DNA of 64,000 nucleotides, taken from assembly GCA_965276765.1 (NCBI GenBank), contig OZ255627.1, positions 1,612,001 through 1,676,000 of the forward strand. Reading direction: 5' to 3'. The notes below the pieces were generated by a model. That model worked only from the letters and a program-made list of their open reading frames with translations. It searched no databases and was not told the origin of the DNA. Within the stretch, counting starts at the first letter, position 1. Every line of letters begins with the position of its first letter. Source of the stretch: G965276765 sp965276765 (GTDB taxonomy: Bacteria > Actinomycetota > Acidimicrobiia > Acidimicrobiales > Palsa-688). Below are positions 25,493-34,108 of the stretch, one piece after another. The translations under genes were made by a program, and so were the position numbers.

Positions 25493-26376
25493 AAGTTCGC
25501 GTCGGCGTCGGGCTAGGGAGCGGGTCGCTTGCGGGCGGGAGCGTCGAAGCGATCGCCAGTGCCGTCGTGGCCAATGGGCTGGACTCGCTGTGGCTCTCGG
25601 AGGTGATGACCGGGCGTACGTTCGACCCTCTCGTCGCTCTTTCGTGGTGCGCGGCACGACATCCCGAGCTCAAGGTCGGCACGACGATGCTCCTTCCCGG
25701 CCGCAATCCGTTGCGGCTGGCCAAGTCGCTGGCCAGTCTCGACCGGCTGTCCGGCGGCCGGCTGCTCGTCACCCTCGTGCCCGGGCTCACGACGCAGCCG
25801 GAGAGGGACGCCATCGGGGTCCCACCGGCAGAGCGGGGCGCCGCCATCGACGACATCCTGCCGGTGCTCCGCCGGCTGTGGTCGGGCGAGGCCGTTTCAT
25901 GGAGTCGAGGCGACATCCTTATCGATGAGGTCCGGCTCGGCCCGACGCCGGCTCAGAATCCGCTCGAGGTGTGGCTCGGGGGCATGGCGCCGGCCTCGCT
26001 GCGCCGCTGCGGCCGGCTCGGTGACGGATGGCTGCCGTCGCTCTGTACCCCGCAGACCGCCGCCGCAGGACGGGAGGTGGTCGACGCGGCCGCCGCCGAG
26101 GCCGGCCGGCAGATAAGCGGCGAGCACTTCGGGGTCAGCATCGGGTACGCGTCGAAGCCCCTCTCCGAGCGCGCCGCGGCCTCGATCCGGTCGCGCGCCA
26201 AGGGAGCCGACGTCGACGACCTCGTGCCCGTCGGGTGGGAGCGGACCCGTCGGCTCGTCGAGGACTTCATCGTCGCCGGGTTCTCGAAGTTTGTACTGCG
26301 GCCCCTCGACGACCTCGAAGACGGGCCTGCCGAGATCGCCGCCATCGCCGCCGCCGTCGGCGACCTCCAGAGCTGA
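25489..26376 (+). CDS. LLM-class (probably F420-dependent) oxidoreductase
   Basis: This 295-residue TIM-barrel protein of the luciferase-like monooxygenase class has its start at a GTG overlapping the preceding TGA, with GGAGG nine bases upstream. Features include the N-terminal strand VGVGLGSG, VGTTMLLPGRNPLRLAKSLASLDRLS and EVWLGG. Actinobacterial members usually use coenzyme F420, though FMN cannot be excluded. The substrate is unknown. Confidence 0.82.
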   Translation: MKVRVGVGLGSGSLAGGSVEAIASAVVANGLDSLWLSEVMTGRTFDPLVALSWCAARHPELKVGTTMLLPGRNPLRLAKSLASLDRLSGGRLLVTLVPGLTTQPERDAIGVPPAERGAAIDDILPVLRRLWSGEAVSWSRGDILIDEVRLGPTPAQNPLEVWLGGMAPASLRRCGRLGDGWLPSLCTPQTAAAGREVVDAAAAEAGRQISGEHFGVSIGYASKPLSERAAASIRSRAKGADVDDLVPVGWERTRRLVEDFIVAGFSKFVLRPLDDLEDGPAEIAAIAAAVGDLQS

Positions 26377-26473
26377 GGAGGCCGGCGCCGTTCCGCCGCG
26401 GGCGGGAAGGAGGGGTTAAGGTCGTAGACAGTTCACCCACCGCACGGCGAACAAGGACACGGGGGTTTTCATC

Positions 26474-26869
26474 ATGCCAGCACCGATATTGACGCACGTC
26501 GCTCTCACGGTGAGCGACCTGGGCCGAAGCGTGCCGTGGTACCAAGCCCTGATCGGCTCGGATCCGGTCCTCGACGAGGACACCGGCCCGTTCCGTCATG
26601 TGGTCTGGGCGCTGAACAACGAGACGCTGTTCGGACTTCATCAGCATCCCAAGCGGTCGAGCGTCGCCACCTTCGACGAGACCAGCCTGGGTCTCGACCA
26701 TGTGGCCTTCGGGTGTGCGAGCCGGGCCGAGCTCGAGAGCTGGGAGGCTCGGCTCGACGAGCTGGGCATCGCCAACGGTGGGATCGTGGATGCCCACTAC
26801 GGGTCGGGACTCTCCTTCCGGGATCCCGACAACATCGCCCTCGAATTTTTCTTCGCCCCGCCCGTCTGA
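26474..26869 (+). CDS. VOC (glyoxalase/dioxygenase) superfamily protein
   Basis: This 131-residue vicinal-oxygen-chelate protein has two beta-alpha-beta-beta-beta modules. Likely metal ligands are His8 (THVALTV), the His in GLDHVAF and the Glu in IALEFFF. The ATG is preceded by a GGGGG run. It stands alone 97 bp after the LLM gene. Possible activities include glyoxalase, epimerase or fosfomycin-type thiol transfer; sequence alone does not decide. Confidence 0.82.
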   Translation: MPAPILTHVALTVSDLGRSVPWYQALIGSDPVLDEDTGPFRHVVWALNNETLFGLHQHPKRSSVATFDETSLGLDHVAFGCASRAELESWEARLDELGIANGGIVDAHYGSGLSFRDPDNIALEFFFAPPV

Positions 26870-26882
26870 GGCACTCCGAAAG

Positions 26883-26901
26883 AAAAAACCCGGGTCCCGG
26901 G
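26883..26901 (-). terminator. intrinsic terminator of the serine hydrolase gene
   Basis: On the minus strand CCCGGG-A-CCCGGG (5-6 bp stem) is followed at once by six T residues. It lies about 95 bases after the stop at 26997, correctly oriented for that gene. Confidence 0.8.
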
Positions 26902-26996
26902 GCGTGCTTCACCCATCTACAGGGCCTACGATTCCGCCGGTCATCGCCTGCCGCAGGGTAACGCTGCTGTTGCCTTCGGCTAGCCGACCCGCGGCA

Positions 26997-28154
26997 TCAC
27001 AAAGAAGCGTAGAGGGCCCGCTCGAAGTCGGCGTACATGGTCATGGCCTCCTCGGGCACGAAAGGAAGGAACTGGGTGTAGATGGCCCCGGTGATGCCGC
27101 TCTTCGGGTCGACCCAGAAGTGGGTGTTCAGCAGACCCGCCCACGCCCCTGAGCCCGCTCGGCGCGCTCCGGGCACGTCGGCGGTGTTGAGCAGCAGTCC
27201 GTAGCCCCACTTGTAGCCGGGCCCGGCGTTGAACGGCCCAGAAGCGGACGGGTCCGCAGAGGGGATCGTGGCCGGGAAGTCGAGGTCGCCGATCTGGTTC
27301 GTGAACGCGGCGTCCACCGTCGACTTCTGCAGGATGCGCGCGCCGTCGAGCTCTCCGCTACCGAGCAGGGCACGCTGAAACTTCAGGTAGTCACGCGGTG
27401 TGGAGTGCAGGCCGTGGCCTCCGGCCCAGTAGTCGGGCGATTGGCTGAGCTCGATCTCACTCGGCGCCCAGGTGCCGTCTTCGCCCTTCAGGTGGACGGG
27501 CACCGAGGTCTTCCGCTGTCCATCGTCCATGAGGAAGGTCGTCTCACCCATCCCGAGCGGTCCGGTGATGTCCTCCTTCACGGCGACGTCGAGCGTGGTG
27601 CCACTGGCCGCTTCGACGACCCGTCCGAGCCAGTCGGTGTTGATGCCGTACTGAAACTTGGTGCCGGGATCGGCGGTCATGGGGGCGGTGAAGATGACGT
27701 TGGAGCCGGAGAGGACGTTGGGGGTGCCCGTGAGGGTCTCCCAACGGAGGACGTCGGCGTTCCAGAACCAGTACCTGAGCCCCGATGTGTGCGTGACCAA
27801 CTGCCGCACGGTCGCCCGCGACGCCGGCGCGCGGAGCCGCGGCTTGTCGTCATCGAAGCCGTCGAGGACCTGCACCTCAGCGAACTCCGGCCGGTAGGTG
27901 TCGATCGGCGCGTCGAGGTCGAGCGTCCCCTTCTCCACCTGCTGGAGGGCGGCAACGGTCGCGACCATCTTGGTCATGGACATGATCCGGAAGTGGGTGT
28001 CGACGGTCACCGGGTCGCCTTCGACGCCGGCGACGCGCGGCCCGGCCGCACCCTCGTAGATCACGCCGTTGCGGTCGGCCGCGATGGCCGCCACGTTGGG
28101 TACAGCGCCGGCCTCGACGGCGTCGCGCAGCACCTTGTCGATGGATGAGCTCAA
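26997..28154 (-). CDS. serine hydrolase of the class C beta-lactamase/EstB family
   Basis: This 385-residue protein has the SxxK motif SMTK near residue 59, a Tyr motif YGIN, and a WAG block (GAWAGLLNTHFW) in place of the lactamase KTG, as in family VIII esterases such as EstB. The start is a TTG at 28154 with AGAGGGGG six bases upstream. No signal peptide is evident, so it is probably a cytoplasmic esterase. Esters made by the two BVMOs are possible substrates; that link is speculation. Confidence 0.85.
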   Translation of the reverse strand: MSSSIDKVLRDAVEAGAVPNVAAIAADRNGVIYEGAAGPRVAGVEGDPVTVDTHFRIMSMTKMVATVAALQQVEKGTLDLDAPIDTYRPEFAEVQVLDGFDDDKPRLRAPASRATVRQLVTHTSGLRYWFWNADVLRWETLTGTPNVLSGSNVIFTAPMTADPGTKFQYGINTDWLGRVVEAASGTTLDVAVKEDITGPLGMGETTFLMDDGQRKTSVPVHLKGEDGTWAPSEIELSQSPDYWAGGHGLHSTPRDYLKFQRALLGSGELDGARILQKSTVDAAFTNQIGDLDFPATIPSADPSASGPFNAGPGYKWGYGLLLNTADVPGARRAGSGAWAGLLNTHFWVDPKSGITGAIYTQFLPFVPEEAMTMYADFERALYASL

Positions 28155-28198
28155 GTCGTCCCCCTCTGGCTCGTACTTCTGTGTTGCTGAATCTCACC

Positions 28199-29164
28199 CT
28201 ACCTGGGGCCACTGGGGTACGCCCTGCCGGCCCGAGGTGATCGTTCTGAGCTCGATTCGGGGGCGTGGTGTACGGCGACACCGACGATGACGAGCGCGAT
28301 GCCAATGAGGTCCTCCACGGTGGGGACCTGTCCGAGGATGACGAGCCCGATCACGGTCGCGGCGGCGGGGAGCAGGGCGAGCATCAAGGCGAAGGTGGCG
28401 CGGGCGAGTCGCGCCATGGCGAGCTGATCGGTGACGTAGGGGATCACCGAGGAGCACACGCCGACGCCGACGGCCCATCCCAGCCATAGGGGACGGGTGA
28501 AGGTGCGAACGGCGGCGCCGAGGCCCACAGGGGTGGCGACGATGGCGGCGACGAGCATGGCGACGCCGAGCTGGTCGATCCCGCTCATGGCCGGCGAGGA
28601 CCCTGCGCGGGTGGGCGAGTTGCCTTTCGAGGTGGCGGTGTTGGCGATCCGGTGTCCCAGGATGACGTAGAGCATGAACCCGGCGCAGTTGGCGAAGGCA
28701 AACACGAAGCCGAGGGGCCGGGCGGTGATGCGTACCTCGGTCAGGGCCAGGACTCCGCCGACGGCCAGGGCGAGGGCAAGCAGGTTTCTCCGGGTCCTGG
28801 CACCGAGCGCAGCCAGGATGACGGTGCCGAGAAATTCGATGGCACCCACGGTCGAGAGGGGCAGACGGTCGATGGCGAGGTAGAAGAGCGAGTTCATGGC
28901 GGCGAGGACGGCGCCGAGCCCGATGAGCACCCACCGCTGGGAGACCGTGAGCGCCCGGAGCAGCCGCCAGGGACGCCGCCAGACGGCGAAGACGATCGCT
29001 GCGCTTGCGATCCGCAGCCAGGCGACTCCGAGCACTCCGACGTGGGCGAACAGCAGGACGGCAAAGGACGGTCCGAGGTAGTGGAACACGGCGCTCGTCA
29101 GAAAGTACGAGGCGGGCGGGAGTCGGGTGACGGTTCGTTGCGCCCGATTTGCGGTGCGATCCAT
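28199..29164 (-). CDS. EamA/RhtA-type small-molecule exporter
   Basis: This 321-residue membrane protein has about ten hydrophobic segments in two EamA repeats (drug/metabolite transporter superfamily). RhtA-type members export threonine/homoserine or related metabolites. It is divergent from an Lrp/AsnC regulator with a 63-bp gap, the usual arrangement of an amino-acid exporter and its sensor. An insert rich in Ser/Thr/Arg (about residues 178-196) lies in the central loop. Confidence 0.87.
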   Translation of the reverse strand: MDRTANRAQRTVTRLPPASYFLTSAVFHYLGPSFAVLLFAHVGVLGVAWLRIASAAIVFAVWRRPWRLLRALTVSQRWVLIGLGAVLAAMNSLFYLAIDRLPLSTVGAIEFLGTVILAALGARTRRNLLALALAVGGVLALTEVRITARPLGFVFAFANCAGFMLYVILGHRIANTATSKGNSPTRAGSSPAMSGIDQLGVAMLVAAIVATPVGLGAAVRTFTRPLWLGWAVGVGVCSSVIPYVTDQLAMARLARATFALMLALLPAAATVIGLVILGQVPTVEDLIGIALVIVGVAVHHAPESSSERSPRAGRAYPSGPR

Positions 29165-29227
29165 GACTTCGAGTCTTGTAGGCTCCTAGGGGGATGTGAA
29201 GACCTGATCAAAGGTAGATTTGCTGCG

Positions 29228-29734
29228 GTGCCTATAGGTTCAAGACAATTTCCGGCAGATGCCTTCGTATCGTCCGATGACCCGTTGGACGAGGTCAACG
29301 TGGCGCTGCTTGGCGAGCTGCACGACAACCCCCGTATCACGATGTCCGCTCTCGGCCGCAGTGTTGGCATGTCGGCGCCTGCGGTGACCGAGCGCGTCCA
29401 GCGCATGGAGCGGGCGGGGGTTATCGCCGGGTACCGCCTCGAGGTCGACCCGATCGCCCTCGGCCTCCCTGTCGCCGCCTTCGTCAGGGTGAGGCCCGCC
29501 CCGGGCCAACTCCCCAAGGTGGCAGAGCTCGCCGAGCGACTCGGGCGGGTGAGTGAATGTCATCGCATCACCGGCGAGGACTGCTTCTTGGTCAAGATCC
29601 ATGCCCCAACGGTCCCAGAGCTCGAAGAGATCCTCGACCAGTTCCTCGCCTACGGGCAGACCGTCACGTCGATCGTGGTGTCTACGCCCGTCGCGCCACG
29701 ACCGCTGCCACTGTCCCGCCCACCCAAGCAGTAA
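29228..29734 (+). CDS. Lrp/AsnC-family transcriptional regulator
   Basis: This regulator has 168 residues from a GTG at 29228, the expected size for the family. The N-terminal winged HTH (ALLGELHDNPRITMSALGRS, then MSAPAVTERVQRMERAG) is followed by an Lrp ligand-binding alpha/beta domain with GEDCFLVKIHAP. It probably senses an amino acid and controls the divergent EamA exporter. The intergenic region contains GTCTT (near 29171) and an inverted AAGAC about 25 bp on, a possible half-site pair. Confidence 0.88.
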   Translation: MPIGSRQFPADAFVSSDDPLDEVNVALLGELHDNPRITMSALGRSVGMSAPAVTERVQRMERAGVIAGYRLEVDPIALGLPVAAFVRVRPAPGQLPKVAELAERLGRVSECHRITGEDCFLVKIHAPTVPELEEILDQFLAYGQTVTSIVVSTPVAPRPLPLSRPPKQ

Positions 29735-29776
29735 TGGCTCGTCGGGCATGGCGGCCGCCGATCTCGGCCGGGACTT

Positions 29777-31549
29777 TCACCGTCCTGTCGACCCGGGAGC
29801 TCCCTGACCGATGATCGGCAGCAAGAGACTTGATGGCCGGCTGCCTCCCGAGTAGATGGTGACCGTGTTGTCGAAGAGAGCCGACGGCCGGTCCTGAGGG
29901 TGCTCATGGAGGAAGGGGCCGCTCCCGCGCATAATCCTTGCGCCCATTCTGCTGGCGGACAGGCCGTGATCGAAGTCCCGTCCGAGGATCGAGAGGCCCA
30001 GACGGTATCCAGAAGGGAGGGCAACGCAGGTCGCCCAGATCTCGATGTCGAGCTCGTAGGCCTCACCCGGGACCAGAGGCTGGGAGACTCGGTGGGGATG
30101 CCAGGGCGCCCACGGTCGCGACTGCTGCGGGTCCAGCTCTCGGTGCGAGGCGCGCAGCCAGCCCTGGGACAGCGGTGCCTGCGGATCGTTTGCGCCTTGG
30201 AAGAGCACTTCGTGACCGTCCGGTGCAAAGGCCCGCAGCACCAAGAAGAGGTCGGCGTCCTCGGTCGAAGAGGCGATCCACAGTCGGGCCGAGACCGGAC
30301 CCGAGACCTCCGTGTCCATCGCCAGCGGAGGGGTAGTCAGTGTGATCCCGTCGCCGAGGGCGCGATAGCTGACTTGGGAGGCCGTCGCCGTCGGCTCGGG
30401 TGCGAGAGAGAGGCTCGCCAGGTCGAGGTAGCTGCGCCGCCACTCCGTTCGCGCCAGCGGCCACTCCTGCTCACCTCTCTGGAGGAAGGACCCGTCGACC
30501 TGACGGAGCTGCAACGATACAGGCGGTTGGCTGCGCCAATCTCCCTCACCTTTGAGGAAATAGTCAAAGAATCTTCGCTGCAGCACCCGGCCGTATTCCG
30601 TGTAGAAGGCCGTCCAATGGGTCCCACCGTGCATCTCCAGCCACTTCTGCTTCGAGCCGGCCCTCTCCCACGCGACGATGTTGCCGCGCTGATGATTGCC
30701 GAGTCCTCCCCAGTTGCCGGCCGAGAGGACAGGCACAGTGATGTTCTCGGGCCGGCTGGAGTGCCGGGAGTGCCAGTCGTCGTCAAACGGGTGAGCGAGG
30801 ATCTCAGCGGCAAGGTCGCATCTGTTGGCGGCGAGCTCAGCGTCAGAAAGATCCGTGTCTCCCGCCGCCAGTAGTCCACTTTCCGGGTTACGAAAACCTC
30901 GGGATCCGAGACCATATTGAATCGTCGACATACGGCCATACCAGTCGGGCAGAAACGCGTTGTGGATGCCGCCGTGATGAGTCATCTCTCGGTAATAGTC
31001 GTTGGCTCCCTCCCACGGGCAGATGGCGGCAAGATGTGGCGGCCGCAAGGCGGCCACCTGCCATTGGTTCTTCGCGTAGTAGGAGATGCCGGCCAGCCCG
31101 ATTCTGCCGTTGGACCAGGGTCGTTCGGCTATCCACTCGATGCAGTCACGAAAGTCCTTTGCCTCACGTGGACCCCAGACGTCCACGAACCCCGGGGAGC
31201 GGCCGGCCCCCCGGGAGTCCACCCGCACAACTGCGTATCCAAAGGGGATCCATTGCTCAGGGTCGACCAGCTCCCAAGCCGAGTACCGTCCTGAGCTACC
31301 TTCGAGAGCTTCGGGGTGGTCGTCACGCAGTTGGGCCCACTGGACCGGGTAGCCGGCTTCGAAGGTGAGTCCCTTGGCGTAGGGGCCATGGCTGGCTATC
31401 ACAGGGTAGGCGCCGGGCGAGATCGGCCGGTAGACGTCGGCGCGAAGAACCGTGCCGTCATCCATTGGGATCGGGACGTCCCACTCGATGCGCATGCCGT
31501 CGCAAATCCGGGACTTCAGGGCACCGTCTGTAGCAAGCTGTTCTGCCAT
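29777..31549 (-). CDS. CocE/NonD-family hydrolase (X-Pro dipeptidyl-peptidase type)
   Basis: This 590-residue alpha/beta hydrolase has the S15 layout: DSRGAGRSPG, nucleophile Ser156 in AGISYYA, catalytic His in GGTHWTAFY, and a C-terminal jelly-roll domain from about 360. Relatives include cocaine esterase, glutaryl acylases and peptidases, so it hydrolyses an ester or amide. The ATG at 31549 has AGGAG four to five bases upstream. A LacI-type operator (31571-31582) lies just upstream, placing it in the island regulon. It ends 42 bp from the convergent Lrp gene. Confidence 0.9.
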   Translation of the reverse strand: MAEQLATDGALKSRICDGMRIEWDVPIPMDDGTVLRADVYRPISPGAYPVIASHGPYAKGLTFEAGYPVQWAQLRDDHPEALEGSSGRYSAWELVDPEQWIPFGYAVVRVDSRGAGRSPGFVDVWGPREAKDFRDCIEWIAERPWSNGRIGLAGISYYAKNQWQVAALRPPHLAAICPWEGANDYYREMTHHGGIHNAFLPDWYGRMSTIQYGLGSRGFRNPESGLLAAGDTDLSDAELAANRCDLAAEILAHPFDDDWHSRHSSRPENITVPVLSAGNWGGLGNHQRGNIVAWERAGSKQKWLEMHGGTHWTAFYTEYGRVLQRRFFDYFLKGEGDWRSQPPVSLQLRQVDGSFLQRGEQEWPLARTEWRRSYLDLASLSLAPEPTATASQVSYRALGDGITLTTPPLAMDTEVSGPVSARLWIASSTEDADLFLVLRAFAPDGHEVLFQGANDPQAPLSQGWLRASHRELDPQQSRPWAPWHPHRVSQPLVPGEAYELDIEIWATCVALPSGYRLGLSILGRDFDHGLSASRMGARIMRGSGPFLHEHPQDRPSALFDNTVTIYSGGSRPSSLLLPIIGQGAPGSTGR

Positions 31550-31570
31550 CCGCTCCTGACCTCACAAACT

Positions 31571-31582
31571 CCAAATGTTTGC
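31571..31582 (-). promoter_or_regulatory. LacI-type operator F (weaker match)
   Basis: On the minus strand GCAAACATTTGG matches 9 of the 10 positions outside the centre of GCAAnCGnTTGC and differs in the central G and the last base. It lies four bases after a -10-like TACGAT (complement of 31587-31592) and 21 bases before the CocE hydrolase start, the same geometry as the better sites. Confidence 0.55.
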
Positions 31583-31593
31583 ACAAATCGTAG

Positions 31594-31635
31594 CTTGGTC
31601 TGGACCCTCTTGGGCTTGGTCTGGACCCTCTGGGG
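31594..31635. repeat. 21-bp tandem repeat upstream of the CocE hydrolase
   Basis: Two adjacent 21-bp copies (31594-31614 and 31615-31635), each beginning CTTGGTCTGGACCCTCT, differ at one base. The spacing equals two helical turns, and the pair ends where a -35 box for the hydrolase promoter would lie. Confidence 0.9.
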
Positions 31636-31675
31636 CCGCCTCCGGACCCGCGACGGCCCCGCTCTCGCCTGGAAG

Positions 31676-32734
31676 TCAGTCCGTGAGTTGGTTGGCCATC
31701 CAGTCGCCCGCCAACGGCTGGTAGAGGTACGGCAGATTGTTGCAGACGTGGTTGCCATCCTCGTACATGACGAGGCTGGCGTTCGGTGCCTCTCGGACCA
31801 CTCGCTCGGCCTGCTCGTAGGGAACCAATCTGTCCAGTCGTCCAAAGATGACCAGTAGCGGCTGGACAAGATTGGACAGGACACCTTCTAGGGTCATCTC
31901 CATCGCAATCCGTCGTGCCTGGTCGACCGTGGCCGCCTGCGAGTAACAAATGAATGCATTTCGGCTGATCTGTGGACGTGAGTCGAATCGACTCCCTGAC
32001 TCGTACGGTCCGCCGACGGTCAGCGCCGCGCTGATTCGGTGGTCGAAGGCGGCCGAGCGGGCTGCATAGTACCCACCCATGCTTACGCCGGCTACACCGA
32101 GACGATTCAGATCGAGATCTGGCCGAGCGGCCAGGACGTCGATGGCAGCAGCGGTGGCGACCTCGTAGTCGGGCCGCAATGGGAAGAAGTAGCCGCTCTC
32201 GCCCTGGCCCGGTCCATCAAGGGCGAAGGTGGCCATCCCTCGCTGGAGAAAGACGTTCTCCCAGCGAAAGAACTCCTCTTTGGTTGAGTCCAGTCCCGGC
32301 AAGAGCAGCACCACTGGCGGCCGGTCCTTACCGGGCGGCCGGCGCAGGTTGCCGACGAGCCCTTCGCCCTCGAAGGCAAACTCCACTCGCTCGGCCGTCG
32401 GGTCGAGTGCTGCGTGAGCACGACGCATCGCATCGACCGACGCCAGTGTCGCAGCCCGGTGTCGCTCCATGTCAAGCACCCAGACGAACTTCGCAAAGTG
32501 GTAGCTGAGCGCAGCCCGCATCCAGGCGTTGCCTGCTGTGAGCCGATGATCCTTCGTCTCGGCGTCCTCGGCCAACCGGGCGTGCATGTCACCGTTGGCA
32601 CACCAGGCGCTCAGCCAATCAGCCCAGTGGTCGAGTGCTCCAGTGACCCGGATGAAGTCGTTGGGGTCGACCCCCTGCGTGATGAAGCGTGGCGCCCAGT
32701 GGGCTATTGCTGCCTCGATGTCTGCATCCGGCAC
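31676..32734 (-). CDS. alpha/beta hydrolase, 2,6-dihydroxypseudooxynicotine hydrolase-like
   Basis: This 352-residue protein has a helical N-terminal cap (1-115) and an alpha/beta-hydrolase core. It has PPVVLLLPGLDSTKEE, nucleophile Ser218 (GVSMGG), Asp301 (GRLD) and His329 (GNHVCNN). Size, cap and these positions match the C-C bond hydrolase of nicotine degradation (triad near Ser217/Asp300/His329, as I recall). Glu245 in GGPYESG may correspond to the Glu implicated in that enzyme. The GTG start has AAGGAG five bases upstream. It lies 42 bp after a paralogue. Substrate inferred to be a 1,3-dicarbonyl-like compound. Confidence 0.82.
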   Translation of the reverse strand: MPDADIEAAIAHWAPRFITQGVDPNDFIRVTGALDHWADWLSAWCANGDMHARLAEDAETKDHRLTAGNAWMRAALSYHFAKFVWVLDMERHRAATLASVDAMRRAHAALDPTAERVEFAFEGEGLVGNLRRPPGKDRPPVVLLLPGLDSTKEEFFRWENVFLQRGMATFALDGPGQGESGYFFPLRPDYEVATAAAIDVLAARPDLDLNRLGVAGVSMGGYYAARSAAFDHRISAALTVGGPYESGSRFDSRPQISRNAFICYSQAATVDQARRIAMEMTLEGVLSNLVQPLLVIFGRLDRLVPYEQAERVVREAPNASLVMYEDGNHVCNNLPYLYQPLAGDWMANQLTD

Positions 32735-32776
32735 TGCTGCTCCTTGCTCGCGGTCTGTCGTAGGGCAAAACCATCG

Positions 32777-33871
32777 TCAGCGAGAGCCACCCAGGTGCTC
32801 GGCAAGCCAGTCAGCGACGAGCGATCGTGACTGGAACGGGTGGTTGGTGACGCCATGATTGCCGTCTTCGTACATCACGAGGGTGGCGCCCGGTGCCTCC
32901 GCGACGAGCCGCTCGGCGTGATGGGCGGGCAGCAGTCGATCGCGCCTTCCATGGACCACAAGGAGGGGATTGGTGATGAGGGGCGCGGCCTGCTCGAGTG
33001 TGAGCCGGCCGGCGAACTCCCGAGCCTCCTCCGGGCTCTGCGCGCCAGAGCGGTGCTGGAAGGCGGCCCGAGTGACCGGCGGCAGGTCGGCCCAATCGAG
33101 GTCGAACCGGTATGCACCGCATAGTGAGACCGTGGCCTTCAGGCGCGGCTCGTAGGCGACTGCTCTCGCGGCGTAGTAGCCACCGAGGCTGACGCCGAAG
33201 AGCCCGATGCGGTCCGGGTCGATGTCCGTCCTGTCCTCGAGCCAATCGGTCACCGACGTCGCCACCCGTTCGTACGCGGGCTCGATTGTCAGGGTGTACT
33301 CGGCCTCGCCCTGCCCCGGGCCGTCAACTGCCAATGTGGCGATGCCACGGCGAAGCAGATACTCGGCCGTCGCCTGCAGCTCCTCTTTCACAGAGTCGAG
33401 CCCTGGCGCCATGATCACCACGGGCGGAGGATCCGTGGCCGCAGGGACGCGTAGATATCCGACAAGCGCGTGCGAGCCATAGTGGATCTCGACTCGCTCG
33501 GCCGGCGGGTCCATCGCCCAAGCCCCACGCGCAAAGCAAGAGATCGTCCGTTCGTGCGCCTCGCGCTGCTGTTTGAGGTCGTCCATGAACAGGAACTTTC
33601 CCCAGTGCCAACAGAGGGCGGCCCTGCGCCACGCACCGGCCGCCGTCAACGGCCGGTGAGCTGCCTCCGCCTCGTCGGCCACGGTTTCGTACCCTTTGGC
33701 GGTACGCCCCCACTCCATGCACCAGTCTTCCCACCGCGACGTACGGGCCAACGTCGACAGGAAGTCGGCATAATCCGTCCCGTTGGCTATGAAGCGCGGG
33801 GCCCAGTGGGCCGTGGCACTCGTGACTCGCTCGTCTGTGACGTCATTGACTGTGCCGTTGGTTGACGTCAC
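32777..33871 (-). CDS. alpha/beta hydrolase, 2,6-dihydroxypseudooxynicotine hydrolase-like (paralogue 2)
   Basis: This 364-residue protein starts at GTG 33871 (GGGGGG upstream). It is clearly homologous to the downstream hydrolase, sharing HWAPRFI, APGLDSVKEEL and DGPGQGEAEY. It has nucleophile Ser228 (GVSLGG), Asp in GRRDRLL and His in GNHGVTN. The Glu present in the partner (GGPYESG) is replaced (CGAYRFD), so the two probably differ in substrate or reaction. Operator A lies directly upstream of its start and a candidate promoter at 33912-33940, so it should be directly repressed by the divergent LacI protein. Confidence 0.82.
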   Translation of the reverse strand: MTSTNGTVNDVTDERVTSATAHWAPRFIANGTDYADFLSTLARTSRWEDWCMEWGRTAKGYETVADEAEAAHRPLTAAGAWRRAALCWHWGKFLFMDDLKQQREAHERTISCFARGAWAMDPPAERVEIHYGSHALVGYLRVPAATDPPPVVIMAPGLDSVKEELQATAEYLLRRGIATLAVDGPGQGEAEYTLTIEPAYERVATSVTDWLEDRTDIDPDRIGLFGVSLGGYYAARAVAYEPRLKATVSLCGAYRFDLDWADLPPVTRAAFQHRSGAQSPEEAREFAGRLTLEQAAPLITNPLLVVHGRRDRLLPAHHAERLVAEAPGATLVMYEDGNHGVTNHPFQSRSLVADWLAEHLGGSR

Positions 33872-33882
33872 CTGCCCCCCAC

Positions 33883-33896
33883 TGCAATCGGTTGTA
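33883..33896. promoter_or_regulatory. LacI-type operator A
   Basis: TGCAATCGGTTGTA is a near-perfect 14-bp palindrome with a central CG. It lies between the hydrolase start (33871) and the lacI-type gene. A minus-strand promoter TTGACA (complement of 33935-33940), 17 bp, CACTCT (complement of 33912-33917) would place it at about +9 to +22. It could give both repression of the hydrolases and autoregulation. Confidence 0.75.
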
Positions 33897-34108
33897 TGTT
33901 CCTGAAGAACCAGAGTGACTCCGCCCGGAGACCATGTCAAGTGGAGATATCGGAGCGTTCTGACCTTGCGGTAACGTGGGTGGTCTCCCAAGTCACGGAT
34001 GCAGGTGGGGAAATTTTGGCTGTCGAAACTCAGAACCCCTCGGCTCCCGAGTCGCATCCGGCGAAGGACGGCGTGGAGGAGCTCGACCCAGCCCCCCTCG
34101 TCGGAGAC

